Source: Flavihumibacter cheonanensis (GTDB lineage: Bacteria > Bacteroidota > Bacteroidia > Chitinophagales > Chitinophagaceae). From it: 64,000 nt of DNA. Both the position numbers and the translations under genes were made by a program. The notes beneath the pieces were generated by a model, which saw only the letters and a list, made by a program, of their open reading frames with translations, made no database searches and had not been told where the DNA came from. Of the stretch, positions 25,855-34,481 are shown piece after piece (the first letter of the stretch is position 1; every line of letters starts with the position of its first letter). The stretch spans positions 1 to 64,000 of the forward strand of contig NZ_JAKRWF010000001.1 of assembly GCF_022352215.1 (NCBI RefSeq), read 5' to 3'.

Positions 25855-26908
25855 AGTTTTCTTTTTTGATTAAAGGGATGGTTACCTTGAAATGCGAGGA
25901 CGTTTCCTCCACCAGCACAGTTCCTTCATGTAGCAACTCATATTTTTTGCGCAAATTGGATAAGCCTATTTTTTCAGACCCGATCAGCACCTGCTTGGAC
26001 TGGCGATTGTTCTCCATCACCAGTTTACCTTCTTCATTTGTATAGAGTTTCACCAGTAAGGGCTGATCGGGTAATATGCTGTTGTGTTTGATCACATTCT
26101 CCAGCAGTACCTGTAGCGTTAAAGGAGGTAACTGCCATTTGTGATAAGGTTCGGCAATATGAATCATCAGTTCTATACCATCTTCAAACCTGGTTTTCAG
26201 TAACCTAAAATACTGTTCCAGGAAATCCAGTTCCATGTTCAATGGCACTAAATGATTTTCATTGGCTTTTAATACATACCTGTATACAGAAGATAGCTGT
26301 CGAACGAATTCAACCGCCCGCTCCTGATCCTCAGTAATCAACGATGCCAGCGAGCCCAGGTTATTAAATAGAAAATGCGGATTGATCTGTGCTTTGAGTG
26401 ATTCCAGTTGTATGGTCAGCGATGCGCGTTCCAATGCTTCCTTCTCTTCAAATGTGCGCTTCCATTCCCGGAAATAATAAAGACCTTCATAAATGCCCAC
26501 CACAATCACCACATACAATAAAGCGATCAGGATATTGTAGAGATAACCTTCCGGCGGAAAGAGATAACCCCAGAACAGGGTCTTATCATAGAACCAGATA
26601 TTCAGGTAACGCACCAATATGGTTACCAGCATACAGCCTATCAGAATACCAATTATGCGTTTAACACCATCTTTTCCTTCTGTATAGCGCTTATGAAAAT
26701 AGCGTAATACCAACCGGTTGGTTTCCCAGAGCAGCACAGCTTCTGCCAGGCTGATCAGAAATATCTGCCAGTAACCAAATCGCTCTTCTTCAAAATGTTG
26801 TTCATTAAAAAAAATGATATGAGAAGTAAAGGCAATCAGCGGAATGCCGATAAAGCGGATCCAGTTATCTTTCAACCGGTAAGTTTTGGTATTTTTTTGT
26901 GTACGCAT
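25829..26908 (-). CDS. LytS-type membrane sensor histidine kinase
   Basis: Four to five hydrophobic helices (residues 15-150) are followed by a coiled region, the phosphoacceptor block QINPHFLFNNLGSLASLI and an ATP-binding domain with ENVIKHN and GLSNLRKKYELL. This is the short kinase form that partners LytTR regulators. It starts within the end of the S41 protease gene (TAATG overlap at 26908) and overlaps the regulator gene, so protease, kinase and regulator are translated together. The signal sensed in the membrane is unknown. Confidence 0.9.
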   Translation of the reverse strand: MRTQKNTKTYRLKDNWIRFIGIPLIAFTSHIIFFNEQHFEEERFGYWQIFLISLAEAVLLWETNRLVLRYFHKRYTEGKDGVKRIIGILIGCMLVTILVRYLNIWFYDKTLFWGYLFPPEGYLYNILIALLYVVIVVGIYEGLYYFREWKRTFEEKEALERASLTIQLESLKAQINPHFLFNNLGSLASLITEDQERAVEFVRQLSSVYRYVLKANENHLVPLNMELDFLEQYFRLLKTRFEDGIELMIHIAEPYHKWQLPPLTLQVLLENVIKHNSILPDQPLLVKLYTNEEGKLVMENNRQSKQVLIGSEKIGLSNLRKKYELLHEGTVLVEETSSHFKVTIPLIKKENYALADSGR

Positions 26909-28323
26909 TAATGTGTTGTCTTAATCTTGTTCAGCACAAATGCTGCAACCGGATCTTTCTTGTTCAGGACATCCTTGATGGTTGTTGCTATTTTGAAATC
27001 AGGTACAACTCCTCTGCCATTCACGGGATCACTGTTCATATAAAAAGATGCCAGGGGTATACCCACTTGCAGTTTGGAATTAGGTAAGGTGAGCACAGCA
27101 AACAGTCCACTGTTGTTCACGTATCCATTGCCCCCTGTTTCTTCTCCAACAATGATGGCTCTTTTATTTTGTTTTACTACCGTGGCCAATTCGGAAGTTA
27201 CTGAAAAGCTGCGACCATTAACCAACAGGTAAACAGTTCCGGTAAAGCGGTTTTCTTTTGCAGGTAGCTCTTTCAGATAGGTTTGCAGCGGCCAATAAAA
27301 CTTTCCGTCTTTTTCCTGGATCAGGTTGCGGGCCTGGTGATAAAAGGGAGGCAACCAGGCATAGGGCTGAAAACTGAAACTGTCTTTTTTGTTGACCAGT
27401 ATGCGATCGTAATATCGGAAATTGGTGTCTGCCAGGTAGGAGTAGAGATATCCGCCCCAGTCTTCAATACCGCCTTCATTATCCCGGCAGTCAATCACCA
27501 GGTTACTGGTTAGTTTAGTTTTTAATTCACTGAATACGCTGTCTGCAAATTTCTCAAAAGGATATTGTTGCTTATCCGCCATGAAACTGCGAATGGTTAA
27601 CCAGGCAGTGCTGCCTTTCCACTCCAGTTCAAAGGGCTTTAGCCCACTTGCTTGTTGGTTGGCATTGGCCTGCTCAATAGTTTCAGAAGCAATCCCTTTC
27701 AGTGCAGCTGTGCGCTTTTTGCCCTTGTATTCATAGCTGATTGTATAAACCGGCGACTCGCCCAAAAATATTGCATACAAGGAATTGAAGGAGCGGTTAA
27801 GGGTTGCTGTTATACCTGTTTGCATGGTTCCATCCGCCGGCAGTAAGGAACTTAGTTTTTTTCTGATTTCCTGCATGGCAACCCCATTGATTCGGATGAT
27901 ACGCGCGCCGGCCGGGATGCCTGCTTCTGCACTATAACTTTCCAACACAAATACGTCCTGCTCTTCAAAATACAAACGAAGCGGAAAAGCGTGTGCAGCC
28001 GGGTATAAGAACTTTCCTTCCTGGTAGGCTGAAGGGAGGAGTTTGGTATGTCCGCAACTGATCTGCGCAATCAGCGACTGTAACCTCACTAAGAATTCTT
28101 TTTCTGTCAATGCTTCTTTCAGTTCGGTTTCTATAGAACGCACCAACTGCGTATAGGCGGACTTGTTAGTGTACCGAAAGAGTCCGGGATGCGCTTCCTG
28201 CAAAGCCTGATCTACCAGTGCCAAGTCTTCTTTCAATTGAGCCGGTGTCATTTTTTGCTGGGCCTGTAGCCCGGTACTGAGAAGGCAGCCAATCAAGAAC
28301 TGCCAGATCATGGATAGGTTCAT
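26908..28323 (-). CDS. S41-family (C-terminal processing-like) peptidase
   Basis: A signal peptide (MIWQFLIGCLLSTGLQA) starts this 471-residue exported protein. A PDZ-like part (PAGARIIRINGVAMQEI) precedes the S41 core (STAWLTIRSFM, LVIDCRDNEGG). The likely catalytic Ser lies in NGRSFSVTSELATVV, followed by IIVGEETGGNGYVNNSG. The Lys general base is not obvious by eye. ATG 28323 is used: the only earlier in-frame start is a TTG at 28344. It overlaps the kinase gene by one base pair pattern TAATG, which suggests that it takes part in the signalling or is its output. Confidence 0.85.
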   Translation of the reverse strand: MNLSMIWQFLIGCLLSTGLQAQQKMTPAQLKEDLALVDQALQEAHPGLFRYTNKSAYTQLVRSIETELKEALTEKEFLVRLQSLIAQISCGHTKLLPSAYQEGKFLYPAAHAFPLRLYFEEQDVFVLESYSAEAGIPAGARIIRINGVAMQEIRKKLSSLLPADGTMQTGITATLNRSFNSLYAIFLGESPVYTISYEYKGKKRTAALKGIASETIEQANANQQASGLKPFELEWKGSTAWLTIRSFMADKQQYPFEKFADSVFSELKTKLTSNLVIDCRDNEGGIEDWGGYLYSYLADTNFRYYDRILVNKKDSFSFQPYAWLPPFYHQARNLIQEKDGKFYWPLQTYLKELPAKENRFTGTVYLLVNGRSFSVTSELATVVKQNKRAIIVGEETGGNGYVNNSGLFAVLTLPNSKLQVGIPLASFYMNSDPVNGRGVVPDFKIATTIKDVLNKKDPVAAFVLNKIKTTH

Positions 28324-28455
28324 ACATATAAGTTTGAGACCCAAAATTCATTGGCGGCAGGCGCCCCCACCAGCCAATTCTGCCGATCCCGCATTTTTTG
28401 TAGCTGAACCTGCTTTGGCTATGGATGAATCGGAAAAAAGCAGCAGTTTTGAGCC

Positions 28456-28884
28456 ATGCTTAGCATTACCTGTAAAACCGGCATACGCGCAGTGCTTTTT
28501 CTGGCAACCAGACTCAAAACCGGGGATAAATTCTCCATCCAGGAAATTGCTTCCGGGGTGGAAGGCAATGAACATACCCTGGGAAAACTCCTGCAAATGC
28601 TGGTGAAAAAAGGAGTGATCAGTAGCAGCAAGGGGCCAACCGGTGGTTTCTTCATGACAGCTGAGCAGGTTCAGGCACCGCTATTGAATGTGGTATTGGC
28701 CCTGGATGGGGATGAACTCTTTACAGCATGCGGACTCGGATTACCGCATTGTTCAGCCTCCAAGCCCTGCCCCCTGCATGCTGCCTACGCGAAAGTGCGG
28801 GATAAGTTGGAGCAACTCTTTCGCACCAATTCTATTGAAGCGATTAGCAGGGATATTTCAAAGGGTGCCGCTTTTCTTTCTTAA
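28456..28884 (+). CDS. Rrf2-family transcriptional regulator with Fe-S-type cysteines
   Basis: The winged helix (KTGIRAVLFLATRL, IQEIASGVEGNEHTLGKLLQMLVKKGVI) is followed by a three-cysteine motif (CGLGLPHCSASKPCPLH), as in NsrR/IscR-like sensors that bind [2Fe-2S] or [4Fe-4S] clusters and respond to nitric oxide or redox state. It stands 22 bp upstream of the DUF457-type gene on the same strand. No classical target such as nitrite or NO genes is close by. The 132 bp between it and the S41 gene holds an inverted ATTGGC/GCCAAT pair but no clear promoter. Confidence 0.9.
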   Translation: MLSITCKTGIRAVLFLATRLKTGDKFSIQEIASGVEGNEHTLGKLLQMLVKKGVISSSKGPTGGFFMTAEQVQAPLLNVVLALDGDELFTACGLGLPHCSASKPCPLHAAYAKVRDKLEQLFRTNSIEAISRDISKGAAFLS

Positions 28885-28905
28885 TTTTTCACCGGAAATT
28901 TCAGC

Positions 28906-29928
28906 ATGGACTCCATCACACATTTCGCATTAGGTGCCTGTATCGGGGAAGCTTTCCTGGATAAAAAAATCGGAAAGAAAGCATTGCTCTGGGGCGGATT
29001 GGCGCAAAGCATTCCGGATGCGGATTTTGTGGCTGGTTTCTGGATGCCCCTTTCAGAGGAATTATTAGCGCACCGGGGCTTTACACATTCTATTTTATTC
29101 CTGGTATTGATAACGCCGCTTATGGCACTGCTGGGCAGGTCCCTGCACCGGGAGCTTCCTATTTCACTGAATCGCTGGATATTTTTTTTCGGAATCGAAA
29201 TCATGGTGCATATTTTCCTGGATGGGTTCAACAACTATGGCACCGGCTGGCTCGAACCTTTTAGTCACTGCCGCTTTTCTTTCAATACCATCTATGTGGC
29301 AGATCCCTTCTTTTCTTTCTGGCCGGCCCTGGCTGCTGTTGCCCTGCTGTTCATTCCCATCATGAGTCCGAAGCGCCCTTTTTGGATTAAACTGGGTATT
29401 ATACTGCCCATTGTTTACCTCGGTTATGCGACGCTGAATAAACTAAAGATTGATCGGGATACCCGTACTATTCTAGCGGAAAGAGAAATTCCCTATACCC
29501 GCTATTTTACAACCCCTGCTCCTTTGAATAACTGGCTATGGTATGTGGTGGCAGGAAATGATTCCGGTTATCATGTTGGATTCCGATCACTTTTTGATCC
29601 TCCCGGTACCCTGCATTTTGAATATTTTCCCCGGCAGGATGAATTGCTGGATACAATACGAGATCACCCCGAAGTAAAAGACCTCATCCGTTTTTCACAG
29701 GAATTTTACACAGTGGAAAAATATGGCGATAGCCTCGTGTTCAACGACCTGCGTTTTGGCCAGATCATCGGTTGGAAAGATCCCCGGGAGAAATTTGTCT
29801 TCCACTATTACCTGCAACATCCCCAAAGCAATGAATTGGTAGTACAGCGCGGCCGTTTCGCCAGGTGGGATAAAGAAATAGCCCTTGCTTTGTTAAGAAG
29901 GGCTATTGGAAAAGATGCGCGGGACTAG
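28906..29928 (+). CDS. YdjM/DUF457-type metal-dependent hydrolase-like membrane protein
   Basis: The N-terminal region matches the family (MDSITHFALGACIGEAF, LWGGLAQSIPDADFV, LAHRGFTHSILF), with conserved His and Asp that could bind metal. Several membrane helices lie in the first 190 residues, followed by a soluble C-terminal half of about 150 residues not typical of short YdjM forms. It is probably co-transcribed with the Rrf2 gene 22 bp upstream. The stop lies 1 bp from the end of the convergent YtxH gene. The physiological role is unknown. Confidence 0.85.
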   Translation: MDSITHFALGACIGEAFLDKKIGKKALLWGGLAQSIPDADFVAGFWMPLSEELLAHRGFTHSILFLVLITPLMALLGRSLHRELPISLNRWIFFFGIEIMVHIFLDGFNNYGTGWLEPFSHCRFSFNTIYVADPFFSFWPALAAVALLFIPIMSPKRPFWIKLGIILPIVYLGYATLNKLKIDRDTRTILAEREIPYTRYFTTPAPLNNWLWYVVAGNDSGYHVGFRSLFDPPGTLHFEYFPRQDELLDTIRDHPEVKDLIRFSQEFYTVEKYGDSLVFNDLRFGQIIGWKDPREKFVFHYYLQHPQSNELVVQRGRFARWDKEIALALLRRAIGKDARD

Positions 29929-29929
29929 T

Positions 29930-30157
29930 TTAGCTTGAAAATTCTTCTACGCGGTCGCGGATGGAATTCCGCATACCTGCGAGCTTTTCTTTGCCCTGGT
30001 TCATTTTATCTTTAAGGGAGTCGGAGAGTTTCCTTCCGCCTTCAGCAATTTTGTTCCGGGTATTTTCGCCCTTATCAGGAGCAAACAGCACCCCTAATAC
30101 TCCACCTACGATAATGCCTGTTGCCAATGCTGTCAAAATCTTGTTTGTGTTTGTCAT
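29930..30157 (-). CDS. YtxH-domain protein
   Basis: The 75-residue product has a Gly-rich membrane helix (ALATGIIVGGVLGVLFAPDKG) and a long amphipathic, charged C-terminal helix (RKLSDSLKDKMNQGKEKL), the usual YtxH layout, linked in some bacteria to stress. ATG 30157 is chosen over an upstream frame that lacks any conserved sequence. It lies 100 bp downstream of the MCE operon on the same strand. Confidence 0.85.
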   Translation of the reverse strand: MTNTNKILTALATGIIVGGVLGVLFAPDKGENTRNKIAEGGRKLSDSLKDKMNQGKEKLAGMRNSIRDRVEEFSS

Positions 30158-30257
30158 AACGAATGGTTGTAGAATGAGGTAATCTTGTTTCATTATAAAG
30201 TTACCAAATACAGTGCCAGTATACCCTGATAGAAGTTGTTAAAATGTATGATAAAAA

Positions 30258-31247
30258 TCAGTTGCTCTTCTCTTTGGTGGCCTTCTTCTCTTTCTTACGG
30301 AAGTATCCCCTGAACAGGAAATTATGTTGCAGGGCCGTCATGTTTTCATTGAAAGTGGCAGTGCTTTTTTCGATATTGCTCAGGCTGCGATGCAGGCTGC
30401 CCGTCATGCTGGTGTCTGATAAGATCGCATTAGCCGGACCTTTCCCTTCCTTGATTTCATTTTGTACCCCGGTGATCAGGTCATTTACTTTTTGTGTCAT
30501 GGTAACAGTTTGCTGACTGGTTTGTTCCAACTGTGCCAGAGTTCTTTCCAGTTGCCCACTCATCACGGTATCATAGATCAGGTGTTGTACCAGTCCGCGC
30601 TCCTGTTTCAAATCATGAATTACCTGGTTCAATTCTTCAGTCAGTTGCCGCGTTGAAACAGATGCCTGCTCAATATTTCCCAGGCTGGTTTTGATGGATA
30701 CAGCAAGGCTGCTGTCCTCCAGCAATGTCCAGAGCGCACTGCTATTATTAAAACGGGTGATGGTTTGCACCAATTCGGATGATAATACAGCAGCATTCTG
30801 ATTGGTAACAGAAAGTGTTTCCAGAATTGCATCCGTATCCGTGGTTTTTTTTGTGGCGATTTCATCTCCTTCCTGGATGGGTTCGGCTACTCCAATGCCT
30901 GGTACCAGGTTCACCACCCGGTTTCCGATCAATCCTTCGGTACCTATGGAGGCGAGGGCATTTTTCAGGATATGTTTGGAAGCTTCCTTATCAATTAATA
31001 ATTCAAATTCTATGGTGGTATCGTTGATCAGCTTCACTGATTTCACTGTACCAGCCTGAATGCCTGCATACCGTACATTGTTTCCGGGAACCACGCCACC
31101 TGCATGGCGGAAATAAGTTTTAACCTGGATGGAAGAACGAAAGAGTTGTTGATTTCTGCCAATCAGATAGAGCGACAACACCAGGAAGAGTAATCCGCTG
31201 ATGGTGAAGATTCCAAGTTTGACCAGGTTGGTTCTTTTGTTCTGCAT
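30258..31247 (-). CDS. MlaD-like MCE-domain lipid-transport protein
   Basis: One N-terminal membrane helix (LGIFTISGLLFLVLSLYLIG) is followed by an MCE domain (RHAGGVVPGNNVRYAGIQAGTVKSV, VNLVPG) and a long coiled C-terminal region to residue 329. MCE proteins form periplasmic rings or tubes that carry phospholipids between membranes. The gene is the last of the Mla-type operon: MlaE-like permease (32009), MlaF-like ATPase (31259), then this substrate-binding component, spaced 11-21 bp. MlaB/MlaC homologues are not in the window. Confidence 0.9.
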   Translation of the reverse strand: MQNKRTNLVKLGIFTISGLLFLVLSLYLIGRNQQLFRSSIQVKTYFRHAGGVVPGNNVRYAGIQAGTVKSVKLINDTTIEFELLIDKEASKHILKNALASIGTEGLIGNRVVNLVPGIGVAEPIQEGDEIATKKTTDTDAILETLSVTNQNAAVLSSELVQTITRFNNSSALWTLLEDSSLAVSIKTSLGNIEQASVSTRQLTEELNQVIHDLKQERGLVQHLIYDTVMSGQLERTLAQLEQTSQQTVTMTQKVNDLITGVQNEIKEGKGPANAILSDTSMTGSLHRSLSNIEKSTATFNENMTALQHNFLFRGYFRKKEKKATKEKSN

Positions 31248-31258
31248 GGGTTCTTGAC

Positions 31259-31987
31259 TTATTCAAAATACGGTAAAATAACCGGATCCGTAGATGCTTT
31301 TAATTGATCAAATTCTCCATCTGCATAAGCAATGCCATCTACCAGCAGGATCACCCGGTCGGCAGTGCGCTGGATACAATTCATATCATGTGAAATGGTG
31401 ATCGAGGAAGTATTGTATTTTTTTTGTAACTCATTCATAAGTTCGCTGATCTCCTTAGAAGTGATGGGATCCAGGCCTGTAGTAGGTTCATCATACAGGA
31501 TGATTTGCGGCTTCAGGATCAGTGTTCGCGCCAGCGCAATTCGCTTTCTCATACCACCTGATAATTCCGCGGGCATTAAATCTACTGTATGCGCGAGGCC
31601 TACATTCTCGAGCGATTCCATTACCAGATCCCCGGTTTCTTTGTTGCTGATTTCCATCCAGTGCCTGCGTAGAGGAAACTCCAGGTTCTCGCGTACTGTC
31701 ATAGAATCATAGAGGGCATTGGATTGAAAAAGGAAGCCAATTTTCACCCTGAGGTGATCCAGTTCATCCTGGTTGAGAGATCTGATTGATTGACCCAAAA
31801 CATTGATTTCGCCTTCATCCTGTTGCATCAGTCCGATGATACATTTGATCAGCACCGATTTGCCACTGCCGGATTTTCCCAAAACCGCCAGGTTTTCTCC
31901 CCTTTTTAGCTCCAGATTAAATCCTTTCAGCACATGGTTGCTCCCAAAGCTTTTATAAAGATCCTGTATGATGATTGCTGCTTCCAT
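31259..31987 (-). CDS. MlaF-like ABC transporter ATPase
   Basis: Walker A (GKSGSGKSVLIK), the ABC signature (ELSGGMRKRIALARTL), Walker B (IILYDEPTTGLDP) and a switch His (ISHDMN) are all present in 242 residues. SGGM..R rather than SGGQ..R is characteristic of MCE-linked ATPases. It powers lipid movement through the permease encoded upstream and the MCE protein encoded downstream, in one operon. Confidence 0.94.
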   Translation of the reverse strand: MEAAIIIQDLYKSFGSNHVLKGFNLELKRGENLAVLGKSGSGKSVLIKCIIGLMQQDEGEINVLGQSIRSLNQDELDHLRVKIGFLFQSNALYDSMTVRENLEFPLRRHWMEISNKETGDLVMESLENVGLAHTVDLMPAELSGGMRKRIALARTLILKPQIILYDEPTTGLDPITSKEISELMNELQKKYNTSSITISHDMNCIQRTADRVILLVDGIAYADGEFDQLKASTDPVILPYFE

Positions 31988-32008
31988 GTTTGAGATAGGT
32001 TGTCACTT

Positions 32009-32779
32009 TTAATTGAGTCCGAGTATATCTGTTACCTGCACGGCAATCAAATCGAGAATGAATACCATCAGGCTCCCCAACACTACCGAACTGTTTGCGC
32101 TATGTCCAACTCCTTCAGTGCCTTTACTGGAATTAAATCCTTTGAAACAACCGATGATGCCAATTGCAAATCCAAAGAAAAAAGATTTTACAAAGGCAGG
32201 TATCACGTCTCCGAAACTAAGATTATCAAACACCTGCGTGTAGTAGAGACTGAAACTGGTAGTGGCTTTTATGTTTACACCAAGATAGGCTCCGTATAAG
32301 GAAATGGCATCCCCTAATAATACCAGGACCGGTAACATCAGGGTGCTTGCCAGTACACGTGTTACCACGAGGTATTTGAAGGGATTGGTACCACTTACTT
32401 CCATAGCATCGATCTGCTCTGTTACTTTCATGCTACCCAGTTCTGCGCCAATGCTGCTACCAATTTTACCTGCAAAAATGAGGGCGGTTATAACCGGACC
32501 GATTTCCCTTATGATGGCAATGCCTACCATGGCAGGTAATTCACTCTCCACACCATAGTCAATTAAGGAGGGGCGTAATTGCATAGTGAGTACAAGGCCC
32601 ATGATAAAACCAGTGAGGCCCACCAGGGGCAGCGATTTGTATCCGATCATATAACACTGATGAATAAACGCAGCCCATTCGTACCGGGGACGAAATACTT
32701 CCCGGAAAAATCTGCCCGTGAATTGTGCAATAGCTCCGGCTTCTTCCAGGAATTTTTTGGTATTGGGGGGGAGTCTCAT
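32009..32779 (-). CDS. MlaE-family ABC permease
   Basis: Five to six membrane helices fill 256 residues, with MlaE signature regions (MVGIAIIREIGPVITALIFAGKIGSSIGAELG near residues 85-115 and TEQIDAMEVSGTNPFKYLV). It is the membrane part of the lipid transporter together with the ATPase and MCE protein encoded next. A Na/Pi symporter gene ends 26 bp upstream, so the operon may start further up. Confidence 0.93.
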   Translation of the reverse strand: MRLPPNTKKFLEEAGAIAQFTGRFFREVFRPRYEWAAFIHQCYMIGYKSLPLVGLTGFIMGLVLTMQLRPSLIDYGVESELPAMVGIAIIREIGPVITALIFAGKIGSSIGAELGSMKVTEQIDAMEVSGTNPFKYLVVTRVLASTLMLPVLVLLGDAISLYGAYLGVNIKATTSFSLYYTQVFDNLSFGDVIPAFVKSFFFGFAIGIIGCFKGFNSSKGTEGVGHSANSSVVLGSLMVFILDLIAVQVTDILGLN

Positions 32780-32805
32780 GATTGGGTGATCAAAAATTAC
32801 AAAAC

Positions 32806-34461
32806 TTATCGGATAAAGCCCGGTAATTCGCGCAGGCGGCTTGCATCTGGAGGGTTCAGCATCAGTTCCGATACTGCCAGCAGCAGTGATTTTTTCGCCG
32901 TATACAGCTCCCTGTTATAGTTAACAAGGGTAGATAGTTCGATATCTGTTAATTCCTGGCTCCGGTTTTTACCATAGAGCTCCATAATAGAATGTTGGTA
33001 TTGCTCAGCCAGTTCCGTAAATGCTTTCTTCAGCTCTTCACTGCTGGCTGGTTTTTCTCCCGTTAGAAAAGGAGCTAGTTCCAGTAGGAATTCTCCCATG
33101 CGCTGCCTGCTCATCTGGTAATAACCAAATTTACTATCGTTGGAAGAATTGCGCAGCTGTTCTGCATCCAGCCTTGCATCTTTCAGGCTTTTCGCTCCAT
33201 ACATGCCATTGCGGAGTGCAGCAACTAACTGGTCCAGTAAAACGGTATCCTCTTTCTCTGTAATGGCTGCCTGCAGTTGTACATAGTACTGCTGGATATC
33301 ACCGTGTACATCTTTCAGGTAATCGTACCGGTCATCAGGATTGGCAAATTGATGGCTGGGTTTCCAGACTGTTACCGGTAACTGAAAGTTTTTGATGCCA
33401 ATTGCCTCCACTGCATACTGGATGGTATGATACATAAAATGTTTGATCTCTTCCTGTGTGGCCAGTAATGCCAGTTCCGTTTCTTTAATAGATACTTTGT
33501 GGATGAAACTGGTATCCTGCTGGTTGTTGCTGTAGAGGTTTTGTAGGAATCGGCCAAAGAGCTGCAGGAAAGGAAAAAACAGGAGGATGCCTAATAAATT
33601 CACGAGGGTCTGGAAAAAAGCAAGGGAGGTAAGCTCATCTTTAACACCAATCCAGTGCTGAATGATATGTAGCAAGGGACTGATAGCAGCAAAAGCCAGT
33701 ATGGAGGAGATCGTATTGAATAAAAAATTTCCAAGTGCCACACGTTTTTTATCAACCAGTTTACCCTGTGCAAGAATCAGCAGTTTGGATGTGGTGCCAA
33801 TTTCTGCTCCCAATACAATAGCGGCTGCAGCTTCCAGGCTGATACCACCGGCATGCAGCACCGAAAGTGTTAATGCAATCGTGGCTGAACTGGCCTGCAC
33901 AATGGTAGTGATCACTGCACCCAATAAGAGAAATACAATCAGTGGAAAGCGATTGAACTGCAGCAGATCAATATGTTCAAGGCTGGAGGCAACGCCGGTT
34001 TGCATGAAGTACAATCCCAGCAGCAGGAATCCAAATCCCAATAGAAATTGTATCCAGGAATAAAATCGGTTGTGCGGTGAGAGCATGGTCCAGATTAATC
34101 CCGCGATTCCGGTAAGTGGCCATGCCAATGCTTCTATATTCAATTTGAATCCAACCAATGCAATGATCCAACTGGTAAAAGTGGTACCGAGGTTGGAACC
34201 CAGCATCAGGGCGAGTGCATTTTCCATTTGTAACACTTTCGCCCCCACGAAAGCAAGTACCATGATATTCACTACCGAACTGCTTTGCAGGAGAGCAGTA
34301 ACCAATGCGCCGCCGAGTATACCTTTTACTTTATTGCTGGTTTGTTTTTTCAGGAACAGTTTGAACGATCGGCCGGCAATTCTTTTCAAGGCATCTTCCA
34401 GCCAATGCATGCCGATGATGAAAATCACAACTCCTGCTAATAATTCCCAAACCTGGTTCAT
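32806..34461 (-). CDS. Na/Pi cotransporter family protein with PhoU-like C-terminus
   Basis: The two inverted repeats of the family are clear: QSSSVVNIMVLAFVG with GSNLGTTFTSWI, and QASSATIALTLSV with GAEIGTTSKLL. These build the Na and phosphate binding sites; the C-terminal 200 residues are a helical PhoU-like domain (about residues 340-540). It would take up phosphate with sodium. It is transcribed towards the MCE operon (26 bp apart) and divergent from the PLD gene with 20 bp between the starts. Confidence 0.9.
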   Translation of the reverse strand: MNQVWELLAGVVIFIIGMHWLEDALKRIAGRSFKLFLKKQTSNKVKGILGGALVTALLQSSSVVNIMVLAFVGAKVLQMENALALMLGSNLGTTFTSWIIALVGFKLNIEALAWPLTGIAGLIWTMLSPHNRFYSWIQFLLGFGFLLLGLYFMQTGVASSLEHIDLLQFNRFPLIVFLLLGAVITTIVQASSATIALTLSVLHAGGISLEAAAAIVLGAEIGTTSKLLILAQGKLVDKKRVALGNFLFNTISSILAFAAISPLLHIIQHWIGVKDELTSLAFFQTLVNLLGILLFFPFLQLFGRFLQNLYSNNQQDTSFIHKVSIKETELALLATQEEIKHFMYHTIQYAVEAIGIKNFQLPVTVWKPSHQFANPDDRYDYLKDVHGDIQQYYVQLQAAITEKEDTVLLDQLVAALRNGMYGAKSLKDARLDAEQLRNSSNDSKFGYYQMSRQRMGEFLLELAPFLTGEKPASSEELKKAFTELAEQYQHSIMELYGKNRSQELTDIELSTLVNYNRELYTAKKSLLLAVSELMLNPPDASRLRELPGFIR

Positions 34462-34481
34462 ACTTCAATAGCTATGCCTAA

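Noticed and set aside
28345-28455. Small coding frame between the protease and Rrf2 genes
   Set aside because: Codon use and residues look random; region more likely holds divergent regulatory sequence.
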